A stretch of DNA of 10,877 bases. Origin: Prolixibacteraceae bacterium. GTDB taxonomy: Bacteria > Bacteroidota > Bacteroidia > Bacteroidales > Prolixibacteraceae. The stretch covers positions 1 to 10,877 of the forward strand of contig JAFGDX010000083.1 in the NCBI GenBank assembly GCA_016931875.1. Direction: 5' to 3'. How positions within the stretch are numbered: position 1 is the first letter of the stretch; the number at the start of each line of letters is the position of its first letter. The notes under the pieces are model-generated. The model had not been told where the DNA came from, searched no databases, and saw only the letters and a program-made list of their open reading frames with translations. Of this stretch, positions 1 through 6,440 are shown piece by piece. The position numbers were made by a program, and so were the translations under genes.

Positions 1-224
1 CCTTCTTTGGTTAATTTTGGTTCTTCCGGTTTGGGTTGTGGCGGAGGTTTTGGCGGGTCGTTTTTTACCGGTGTTCCGCATGCGGAGCAAAATTTCTCGT
101 TTTGTTCGAGCACTTTCCCGCATTTTGGGCAGCTTGCCTGAATTGTATTTTGTTCGGTTCCGCAGTTGCCGCAAAACCGCGCTCCCGGAGGAATTTCTTT
201 TCCACAATTTGCACAGAATGGCAT
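1..224 (-). CDS. Double zinc-ribbon protein, C-terminus beyond the left edge
   Basis: The gene reads leftward from an ATG at 222-224 and stays open to the window edge, giving 74 residues. Two treble-clef or zinc-ribbon knuckle pairs are visible: Cys4/Cys7 with Cys18/Cys21, and Cys32/Cys35 with Cys46/Cys49, each of the CxxCG type seen in DZANK/zinc-ribbon domains. A proline- and lysine-rich linker follows from about residue 55 (PPKPPPQPKPEEP), which suggests a further domain off the edge. The start lies 26 bases after the stop of the gene at 251-775, which encodes another double zinc ribbon, so the two are probably co-transcribed and arose by duplication. Such ribbons bind structural zinc and often mediate protein contacts; no enzymatic motif is visible. 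The function is unknown. Confidence 0.85.
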   Translation of the reverse strand, partial: MPFCANCGKEIPPGARFCGNCGTEQNTIQASCPKCGKVLEQNEKFCSACGTPVKNDPPKPPPQPKPEEPKLTKE

Positions 225-250
225 AACTTATTGATTTATATTTTTATGAA

Positions 251-775
251 TTAATCGTCGTCGTCCGAATCGTAATCGTTGTCATTGTCAACATCTGCAT
301 ACTGATCATCGTCCCAATCTGATTTTCTCCTTTTTTTGCCCCGCATAAACAACCATCCGAAAAAGAAGAAAACAAGCATAAAACCAATGCCCGTTAAAAC
401 ATCGGTTAATTTTTTGCCGGCTTCGGGATCTACCTGGAACCAGACAATAAGAGCGATAATTCCGAGCAAAACAATTCCGATAATTACATTTCTGAAAATC
501 TTCCAGCCTTTTGAGGTTTTGCCTTTTATCATCTTGCCTGAATAATTGCCTGCCGAACTGAATGTTTGCGGCCCTGACTTTCTATTTTCAGCTGGTCCGG
601 GTTCAGTTAATGGAGCTCCGCATTTTTCGCAGAACAGCGCCCCTTCGGGGTTGTTGTGGTTACATTTCGGGCATACACTGGCGGCGGTTTTATTGTTAAC
701 GGCATTGCCACAATGTGGGCAATACTTATCGGTTGGCTGCACCGGTTTCCCGCATCTTTCACAAGTTTCTTTCAT
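251..775 (-). CDS. Membrane-anchored double zinc-ribbon protein with acidic C-terminal tail
   Basis: This is a complete 174-residue protein starting at the ATG at 773-775. The N-terminus carries two zinc ribbons with ligands Cys5/Cys8 + Cys19/Cys22 and Cys35/Cys38 + Cys49/Cys52. A low-complexity Gly/Ser/Lys linker runs from about 57 to 92. Two hydrophobic segments follow at roughly 93-114 and 127-145, then a basic stop (RGKKRRK). The last 22 residues are almost entirely Asp with some Asn and Tyr. The positive residues after helix 2 and the ribbons at the other end suggest both termini are cytoplasmic, with a short periplasmic loop between the helices. It resembles the generic 'zinc ribbon domain-containing protein' family of Bacteroidota, for which I know no established role. 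It is the first gene of the unit that continues into the partial ribbon gene downstream. Confidence 0.9.
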   Translation of the reverse strand: MKETCERCGKPVQPTDKYCPHCGNAVNNKTAASVCPKCNHNNPEGALFCEKCGAPLTEPGPAENRKSGPQTFSSAGNYSGKMIKGKTSKGWKIFRNVIIGIVLLGIIALIVWFQVDPEAGKKLTDVLTGIGFMLVFFFFGWLFMRGKKRRKSDWDDDQYADVDNDNDYDSDDDD

Positions 776-940
776 TTAGGTTAGCATATTGGTTTTTAAA
801 ACCTTAAACTTAAAAAAAGATTATTACACAATTACTGTTTTAAAGCATCTTTGAAATATATCAGGAAGCATCAAATTCCATTTATTGTGGGAAGAATTTC
901 AAAAAATATTGTTTTTTTGTCTTAGTTAATTTTTTAATAA

Positions 941-972
941 AAGGGAAGGATTTTTGTTATACCTTCCCCTTT
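941..972. other. Inverted repeat / hairpin in the divergent region
   Basis: The left arm AAGGGAAGG (941-949) pairs with CCTTCCCCTT (962-971), with one bulged C, around a 12-base AT-rich loop. Short T runs flank it on the plus side. Its place between divergent genes makes an ordinary terminator unnecessary, so it may be an operator, a leader hairpin or chance. Confidence 0.3.
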
Positions 973-1096
973 GTGTTGTTTAAGATTTATTAAGGGAATT
1001 TCTTCTATTTTCAGGAATTATTTCCTGCAATGTCAGTCGTTTTATATTTTTACGTTCCGGGAAACAAAAATACAGGTTCTCTCGGGGAAGGAATTA

Positions 1097-1128
1097 CCAA
1101 ATTGTAAATCCAATTTCCAAATCGTAAA
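1097..1128 (+). promoter_or_regulatory. Direct-repeat pair, candidate regulator binding site
   Basis: CCAAATTGTAAA (1097-1108) and CCAAATCGTAAA (1117-1128) match at 11 of 12 positions and start exactly 20 bases apart, close to two helical turns. The pair ends 84 bases before the ATG of the AraC-type regulator gene. AraC-family proteins commonly bind asymmetric direct repeats spaced about two turns apart, so autoregulation is a reasonable inference, though another regulator could use the site. Confidence 0.4.
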
Positions 1129-1212
1129 AATTTGAATTTACACATATAGAAACCTGTTGTGTGAAAATTGTTTTTAAAAACGTATAACGAAACTCTAACG
1201 GGAAAAACAGAA

Positions 1213-2391
1213 ATGTTAAAAGACCTGATTATCTACACCCCCATGTATGTTACCTTTTTCTGGTCGGCTGTTTTGTTATTAACCACTACCGCCAACAACA
1301 GGGCAAAAAAGTTTCTTGCTTTTTTTATGATAGCTGCCTTTCTGGTGTATCTTTCTCATGCCTTGTACTTTAAACAAAATCTGCACGGATATCTCTTTTT
1401 CGATTCTTTTTATACACTTGCCTCATTGTCAGTTTATCCTTTATACTACTGGTACATAAAACTCCTTACTATTGAAACAAGTTATGATTTAAACAACCTG
1501 AAATTTCTTGCTCCAGCGGCAGTTATGTCCATTTTGTGTGGCGGGGTTTATATTCTGATGCAGCCGGAAGAAAGAATGGATTACCTGCACGGTTTTCTTC
1601 TGAATAAAGAGGTGGAAATGAACACCTCCACACTGGTTCAGATTCAGAAAACCGTTTATTACATCAGCCGGCTTATATTTGCCACACAGGTAATTTATTT
1701 TGTATTGCGGGGAAGAAAACTGGTTATTCGCTACAACAAGCGCGTAGCCAATTTTTATTCCAATCTGGAATCAAGGACCATTGTTTGGGTCAACCTCTTG
1801 CTCTATTCATTTGTGGCTACCTCCGTTATGAGTATTGTTTTTAATATTCTGGGAAGGCAAATTTTCCTTCAATCGCTGATTCTTTTGCTTATTCCGTCGC
1901 TGATTTTTAGTGTTCTGCTGTTTCTTATCGGGCTTTTGGGTTATATGCAAAACCACACTGTTGAAGATATCGAAAAAGACGAAAGGCAACAACCTGAAAA
2001 AAATCTCAAAAATTACAATCATACCCAACTAAAAGAGCAAATTTTGCATCTTTTCGCGACCGAAAAAATTTACCTGAATTCCGATTTAAAAATCACTCAG
2101 GTTTCTGCAAAACTAAAAACCAACCGCACCTATGTTTCCAATCTCATCAACAATGAATTTGCCTGTTCATTTAGTGAATTTGTAAACAGGTACCGCATTG
2201 AAGAAGCCAAACGAATGCTGGAAAATAACGGATTGACAAACTACTCGCTGAATTATATTTCCGAGGCGGTGGGTTTTGGTTCCCTAAATACATTTATCAG
2301 GGTATTTAAGGAAACCGAAGGAATTACACCCGGAAATTTCAGAATACGAAACCAACTGGCACCTTCAAAAAACGGAGCAACACAAAAATAA
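1213..2391 (+). CDS. Seven-helix membrane protein with C-terminal AraC-family DNA-binding domain
   Basis: The protein has 392 residues from the ATG at 1213. A longer frame begins with TTG at 1168, but it only adds 15 polar residues, so the ATG is preferred. Seven hydrophobic segments lie at about 8-26, 33-53, 60-82, 98-116, 148-166, 189-212 and 217-246. After a charged linker (about 247-270) comes a typical AraC/XylS double helix-turn-helix domain (273-378). Helix one reads DLKITQVSAKLKTNRTYVSN, and the second half has the hallmark ISEAVGFGSLNTFIRVFKE with ITPGNFR. This 7TM-AraC layout recurs in Bacteroidota; it implies a regulator held in the inner membrane that senses a signal through its helices and binds DNA on the cytoplasmic face. 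The signal is not known. It converges with the GH2 gene, ending 32 bases from that gene's end. Confidence 0.9.
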   Translation: MLKDLIIYTPMYVTFFWSAVLLLTTTANNRAKKFLAFFMIAAFLVYLSHALYFKQNLHGYLFFDSFYTLASLSVYPLYYWYIKLLTIETSYDLNNLKFLAPAAVMSILCGGVYILMQPEERMDYLHGFLLNKEVEMNTSTLVQIQKTVYYISRLIFATQVIYFVLRGRKLVIRYNKRVANFYSNLESRTIVWVNLLLYSFVATSVMSIVFNILGRQIFLQSLILLLIPSLIFSVLLFLIGLLGYMQNHTVEDIEKDERQQPEKNLKNYNHTQLKEQILHLFATEKIYLNSDLKITQVSAKLKTNRTYVSNLINNEFACSFSEFVNRYRIEEAKRMLENNGLTNYSLNYISEAVGFGSLNTFIRVFKETEGITPGNFRIRNQLAPSKNGATQK

Positions 2392-2435
2392 TTTCCCGGT
2401 TCAGCTTTTTGCAGCCGCCACAATTATTGTTTTTT
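2387..2435 (+). terminator. Possible terminator between convergent genes
   Basis: AATAATT (2387-2393) can pair with AATTATT (2422-2428), followed on the plus strand by G and a run of six T (2430-2435). The stem overlaps the regulator's stop codon and the last codons of the GH2 gene. The pairing is AT-only and the loop is long (28 bases), so this is a weak candidate. Confidence 0.3.
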
Positions 2436-5222
2436 AATCAGCAAGGTTAAGTCCACCGGATACATTCCTGACTCTTTTCCGTAAACCGAAAGTCCGCCCC
2501 GGTTTTCGGTCGATTCATCAACAAACAGCCGAATGGTCACTTTCCCGCTTTCAAGCGCCGATTTTTTTGCTGTTTCATCAAAATCGGCTTTTACAAGAAA
2601 TCCATATGAACCCGGTTCGTCGAGCAGCCAGGGTTTGCTGTAGTCATCACTGCCCCACTCCCATCCCGGCTCCTGGTTCATCCACGACAGGATTCCGCGG
2701 TGATCAGCAGGATCATCAGGCAATTCAACGGTTTCAATCAACTGATCATTGGCCATAATTTTCAGCACCGAACCGTGCAGTTTTTCATCGGTTTGCGGGT
2801 AACTGTTTTTTCCGTATCCGGGGTCGGTTCCTTTTTCTGAAACGATGGTCATTCCAATTCTTTCCGCTTCACCCTCTTCCAGATATTTCGACTGTGGGTA
2901 TCGCGAGGCCAGCTCAGCCCTGAATTCAATGCTTTCCACCTCATCGGGGGTCAAATTCTCCGGTAATTCAAATTCATAACCAAAATAGCCCGAACCCATT
3001 CCCCAAACTTTTTTTCCGTTTTGCGTCTTCAAATGTTTTACACTCCACGCTGCTTCGGTAAAAGCCGACGGAGACTGAGTAACGGTGACATATTCAGACG
3101 TATTTGTTTCCACTTTAAACGGAACAAAATTTCGCTGGATTACATTTCCTTGTGAATCGGTAAGTGTGGTGGCGAAAATAACTACTCCCGATTTATCGGG
3201 CAAAGCCACTTTTACAGGCTCAAGTTCAACAAAATCAAAAGCGTTGGCAACAGCATTAATTTCTTCCGAGGCAATCTCGTATTTTTCGCCAATCTCGTCC
3301 CAGCCGTAAACCGAATACTTTATTTTTAATCCTGTTGGAATATCATGGGTAACCGCGCCAATTCCCACAGGTATTTCAATAGTAGAGCCTCCTTTGTAAG
3401 TCTGAAAAAAGTCTTTCCCTGCAACCACGTACAAATCCGTATGAAAATCTTTCATAGTCATTCCCGGGTAAAGTTCATCGAGGCCAAATATCTTTTTCTT
3501 TCGGTCGAACCGGTAATAGCCGTTCCATTCATTAATTACATCATGAAACTCGGTAAACAAAAACCCGGCTATTTTGGGTCGCTTCCTAAACTCATTCATC
3601 ATAATGTGGTATTCCCAGGTAATATCGATATCGCCGGTACTGCCGTCATATCCCCAAACCGCACCGCATTCAGAGTTGAACATGGGAACGTTGGTTTGCA
3701 CATTTTGCCCGATATAATTAAACCCTGAGCCCGGAAACGTACTGTCGACCACCATATCAAGGAAACCTGCCCAGTGACGTGCCGGAGAATACCTGTGCCA
3801 GGTGTTGATGTCGGTAATTACATGGTCCCAGTTACAGGGTGAATTGTCTTCCACCAGCCTTGTGGAATCGTACGCTTTGGTTTTGTGGTACCAGTTTTTC
3901 ACCCACTCCTGTGTTTCAGGCGTGTACGAGCGATTCCCGTTTTCATCAGTGCTAAAAAGCCCCCAGGTTTCGTTAAAAAGCACCCACGAAAACACAGAGG
4001 GATGGTTGTAATCGCGTTCAATTTCTTTTCTGGCAATGTATTCCCAGTTGGCTTTGGCAATGCTATCGGGTTCGCCCCAAAAATTGGGAATATCCTCCTG
4101 AATCAGCAGGCCCAGTTTATCGGCCCAGTAGAGTTTTCGCGGCATTTCGGCTTTTATGTGAATACGGAGTCCGTTCAGCCCCAAATCTTTGGCGCGCTGA
4201 ATTTCCTCTTTCATAAACTGATCGGAAGGAAAAGTGTAAAATCCTTCGGGGTGATAACTCTGGTCGAGGCTGAGTTTCATATACAAGGGCTGGTTATTCA
4301 GCGCCACGTACTGAAAATCTTTCCCGGGAATCTCAACGGCGGATATTTTCCGCATGCCAAAATAAGCAGCAACCTCGTCGGCAAAATTCCTCCCCGTGAT
4401 ACTGGCAGCAACCTCATACAAAAACGGATTTTCCAAATCCCAGAGCTTCATGTTTTCAATGGGAACAATAAATTTTCCGACCGATTGATTTGCGGGAATT
4501 TCACCCTGAAAGTTTATAGTATTGTTTTTTCCATTAAGCTGAAAAGTAAGTTCTGAAGTATTTTTTTTCTGAAGGAATACCTCAACGGTTACCTGCCGGT
4601 TATCAATGTCGGGGGTAAATTTTATGTTTTCGATATAATTTTCAGGACGGGCTTCCAGATATACCGTATTCCAGATTCCTTTTGCATTTCCGTAGTATTG
4701 TTTTCCTGAAGGCCGGTTGTTGAGTTCTTCATCTTCCACCCGCACTGTAATGGTATTTTCGCCTTCTTTTACAAATTCAGAAATATTAAAATCAAACGGA
4801 ACATACCCCCCTGAATGAGAGCCCACTTCCCGGCCATTCACCCAAACTGTTGTATAAAAATCGCTGGCAGAAAATACGAGATGAATGTCCTTGTTGGCCC
4901 AGTTTTTCTCCCTGTCGGGTTCAAAGGTGCGGAAATACCAGCCCACGTTTACCCCGGGCATTTCCACACCGCTCATCGGGCTGGCCCACGAAAACGGAAC
5001 CACAATGTTCTGATCAAAAAATTCGGCTTCGTTTTGCCAGGCTTCACTCAACCCCACATCCAGCGAATCGGGTTTAAATTTCCAATTCCCGTTCAGGTTT
5101 TGCCAAACAGCCCGTTCAAATCCGGGACGCGGATGCTCGGGCAACGGAATGGAGGAATCTTCCTTTTTACAGGAAAACATCAAAACCGAAAAAAGGAAAA
5201 GCAAGTGAAATACAGATTTCAT
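2424..5222 (-). CDS. Glycoside hydrolase family 2, surface lipoprotein
   Basis: The protein has 932 residues from the ATG at 5220-5222; a TTG two codons upstream is unlikely as the start. The first 18 residues form a lipoprotein signal ending LMFSC, and the following KKED fits the K-(D/E)2 surface-export signal of Bacteroidota lipoproteins. GH2 domains follow in order: sugar-binding jelly roll (about 38-195, with LNGNWKF and VWVNG), immunoglobulin-like sandwich (about 196-295), and TIM barrel (about 300-605). NGLRIHIK lies at 350-357. The predicted acid/base is Glu418 in SWVLFNETWG and the predicted nucleophile is Glu518 in FNSECG. About 325 further residues form beta-rich C-terminal domains, longer than a minimal GH2. 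GH2 covers beta-galactosidase, beta-glucuronidase, beta-mannosidase and others; I cannot fix the substrate. It starts 6 bases after the HAD gene and is presumably co-transcribed with it. Confidence 0.92.
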   Translation of the reverse strand: MKSVFHLLFLFSVLMFSCKKEDSSIPLPEHPRPGFERAVWQNLNGNWKFKPDSLDVGLSEAWQNEAEFFDQNIVVPFSWASPMSGVEMPGVNVGWYFRTFEPDREKNWANKDIHLVFSASDFYTTVWVNGREVGSHSGGYVPFDFNISEFVKEGENTITVRVEDEELNNRPSGKQYYGNAKGIWNTVYLEARPENYIENIKFTPDIDNRQVTVEVFLQKKNTSELTFQLNGKNNTINFQGEIPANQSVGKFIVPIENMKLWDLENPFLYEVAASITGRNFADEVAAYFGMRKISAVEIPGKDFQYVALNNQPLYMKLSLDQSYHPEGFYTFPSDQFMKEEIQRAKDLGLNGLRIHIKAEMPRKLYWADKLGLLIQEDIPNFWGEPDSIAKANWEYIARKEIERDYNHPSVFSWVLFNETWGLFSTDENGNRSYTPETQEWVKNWYHKTKAYDSTRLVEDNSPCNWDHVITDINTWHRYSPARHWAGFLDMVVDSTFPGSGFNYIGQNVQTNVPMFNSECGAVWGYDGSTGDIDITWEYHIMMNEFRKRPKIAGFLFTEFHDVINEWNGYYRFDRKKKIFGLDELYPGMTMKDFHTDLYVVAGKDFFQTYKGGSTIEIPVGIGAVTHDIPTGLKIKYSVYGWDEIGEKYEIASEEINAVANAFDFVELEPVKVALPDKSGVVIFATTLTDSQGNVIQRNFVPFKVETNTSEYVTVTQSPSAFTEAAWSVKHLKTQNGKKVWGMGSGYFGYEFELPENLTPDEVESIEFRAELASRYPQSKYLEEGEAERIGMTIVSEKGTDPGYGKNSYPQTDEKLHGSVLKIMANDQLIETVELPDDPADHRGILSWMNQEPGWEWGSDDYSKPWLLDEPGSYGFLVKADFDETAKKSALESGKVTIRLFVDESTENRGGLSVYGKESGMYPVDLTLLIKKQ

Positions 5223-5228
5223 AAGCAA

Positions 5229-5885
5229 TTAGTTGAAAAAATTTTCAATGATAAAATTAACTGAAATTTCGGAGAAATCAGGAAAGGTGTGTTGTGCATA
5301 CCTGTGTTCTTCTGCTTTTAACGAAGTAGTGAGCGCAATTACATTGGTGCCCGCATCAAAGGCGGCTTTTGTTCCGGAAAGACTGTCTTCAAAAACCACA
5401 CAATCCGCCGGCCGGGTTTTCAGGAGTTCAGCTGCTTTTAAATAAATTTCGGGATCAGGCTTTCCGTTTTTAACCATCGAATCATCGACAATACAATTGA
5501 AGTAGTGTTTGATTCTCAGTCCGTCCAATACAAACATCACATTTTCAGGCGACGCTGAAGTAGCCACGGCTGTTGGGATGTTGTGTTTTTTTAACTCTTC
5601 CAGAAATGCGGGCAATCCGTTCACAGGTTTTAAGGCGGGGGCATAAATGCGCCGGTAGATTTCTTCCTTTTCGGCGCCCAGCTTTTGAAGCTCGGTTTTT
5701 TCTAAATTGCGTTGGAACAAAAAGGGAATCGCTTCGGCGTTTGTACGCCCAAAAATGGTTTTCCTGAATATGTTGTCTGAAAAAGGGATCCGGTACTTTT
5801 TGCAAAATTCTTCCCACGCAAGGTAATGAAACCTGCCATTGTCAACAATTACCCCGTCCATGTCAAAAACAACTGCTATTTTCAT
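5229..5885 (-). CDS. HAD-superfamily phosphatase, beta-phosphoglucomutase-like
   Basis: The protein has 218 residues, the normal length for HAD subfamily IA. Motif I is FDMDGVIVD with nucleophile Asp8 and acid/base Asp10. His20 and Trp24 (FHYLAW) and Arg47 in the cap match residues typical of beta-phosphoglucomutase and related sugar-phosphate phosphatases. Motif II is ATSAS (Thr109/Ser110), motif III is Lys142 in GKPDPEIY, and motif IV is Glu166-Asp167 in VVFEDSLSG. The cap helices lie at about 15-85. It would act in the cytoplasm, either isomerising beta-glucose-1-phosphate or dephosphorylating a sugar phosphate; the sequence does not decide between them. It is the first gene of a pair with the GH2 lipoprotein, which suggests a sugar-processing role. 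No sugar phosphorylase, the usual partner of a true beta-phosphoglucomutase, is in view. Confidence 0.88.
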   Translation of the reverse strand: MKIAVVFDMDGVIVDNGRFHYLAWEEFCKKYRIPFSDNIFRKTIFGRTNAEAIPFLFQRNLEKTELQKLGAEKEEIYRRIYAPALKPVNGLPAFLEELKKHNIPTAVATSASPENVMFVLDGLRIKHYFNCIVDDSMVKNGKPDPEIYLKAAELLKTRPADCVVFEDSLSGTKAAFDAGTNVIALTTSLKAEEHRYAQHTFPDFSEISVNFIIENFFN

Positions 5886-5928
5886 TGTCCGAAAGTTTGG
5901 GTAAAAATAAAAAATAGCAGGTTTACAT

Positions 5929-5962
5929 AAAAATTAAATCCGCTCCAAAATGGCAGCGGATT
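5929..5962 (-). terminator. Intrinsic terminator-like hairpin after the small exported protein
   Basis: AATCCGCT (5937-5944) and AGCGGATT (5955-5962) form a perfect 8-base stem with a 10-base loop. Read leftward, the stem is followed by TAATTTTT. It lies between the stop of the gene at 5997-6344 and the start of the HAD gene, which fits termination of the former and a separate promoter for the HAD-GH2 pair. Confidence 0.6.
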
Positions 5963-5996
5963 CAATTTTATATTTTACCAACCGGTGTTTTCTGAA

Positions 5997-6344
5997 TTAT
6001 TTTGATGTTTGCAGCAATATTTTCACCTCTTTTGCCTTCGGTGTAACATGCAGTGTTTCTGTACTTTTCTGGTAGGAGATATAATTTGCAACCAGTTTAC
6101 ATTCGCCTGGTTTTACATTCTCAAAAGAAAAGTTCCCGTCAAAATCGGTATACGCTTTTAAATCGGTTCCTTCTATTTTCACTTCCACACCTACCAGCGC
6201 TTCTCCCGAATTTTCGTCGGAAACTGTACCGCTCAATACGAGTGTTGCAGTGTTTTCGGTGTCGTTTGTTTTTACTTCTTTATCTTTTGCAGTTACTGCA
6301 ACTGTTCCCATTATCAGTAACAAGGCTAAAAAAATCTGTTTCAT
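5997..6344 (-). CDS. Exported stand-alone carboxypeptidase-regulatory-like domain protein
   Basis: The protein has 115 residues from the ATG at 6342-6344. The frame extends to a TTG at 6413, but that would put a hydrophilic extension before an otherwise textbook signal peptide (MKQIFLALLLIMGTVAVTA, cleavage near residue 19). After a short charged spacer, residues 36-112 form one beta-sandwich domain of the CarboxypepD_reg-like type: LSGTVSDENSGEALVGVEV, then TDFDGNFSFENVKPG, then YISYQKS. The same motif order opens the TonB-dependent receptor at 7054-9945. In receptors this domain precedes the plug; here nothing follows it, so the protein is a free periplasmic or secreted domain. The role is unknown; it may bind another envelope protein. 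Its promoter region carries the triple repeat at 6394-6421. Confidence 0.85.
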   Translation of the reverse strand: MKQIFLALLLIMGTVAVTAKDKEVKTNDTENTATLVLSGTVSDENSGEALVGVEVKIEGTDLKAYTDFDGNFSFENVKPGECKLVANYISYQKSTETLHVTPKAKEVKILLQTSK

Positions 6345-6375
6345 TTTATGAATTTTTGCGTTAAATAATTCAATG

Positions 6376-6421
6376 TAAAAATAAGCCCATGCAGTTACAG
6401 GCCCGTTACACAATTGTTACA
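6376..6421 (-). promoter_or_regulatory. Three hexamer direct repeats with 11-base period upstream of a -7-like box
   Basis: Read leftward, TGTAAC occurs three times (6416-6421, 6405-6410, 6394-6399), each start exactly 11 bases from the next. Ten bases further is TATTTTTA (6383-6376), one mismatch from the Bacteroidota -7 box TAnnTTTG; no TTTG is found at the expected -33 distance. The repeats therefore sit where an activator would compensate for a missing -33 element. Tandem sites with an 11-base period are typical of OmpR/PhoB-type response regulators, but the actual regulator is unknown. Confidence 0.45.
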
Positions 6422-6440
6422 TTTTTATTAAACCTTGAGG

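Larger units (their letters stand above)
776..1212. other. Divergent intergenic region
   Basis: This is about 440 AT-rich bases between the zinc-ribbon gene (leftward) and the regulator gene (rightward). No reading frame or structured RNA gene convinces me. It holds a 13-base palindrome GGTTTTTAAAACC at 791-803, close to the zinc-ribbon start. It also holds a hairpin at 941-972, a small hairpin with arms CAGGAA/TTCCTG and loop TTAT at 1012-1027, and the direct-repeat pair at 1097-1128. No clean match to the Bacteroidota promoter (TTTG, then TAnnTTTG) was found for either gene, so promoters are not placed. Confidence 0.6.

Noticed and set aside
1168..1212. Longer regulator start at TTG 1168
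   Set aside because: It adds 15 polar residues before a membrane helix that starts naturally after the ATG at 1213, with no upstream ribosome-binding signal.
3885..4556. A 223-codon open frame on the plus strand inside the GH2 gene
   Set aside because: It is antisense to a protein with clear GH2 domains, shows no recognisable domain, and has the composition expected of a shadow frame.
6345..6413. N-terminal extension of the small exported protein to TTG 6413
   Set aside because: It would place a hydrophilic stretch before a normal signal peptide and would overlap the triple repeat that looks like promoter DNA.
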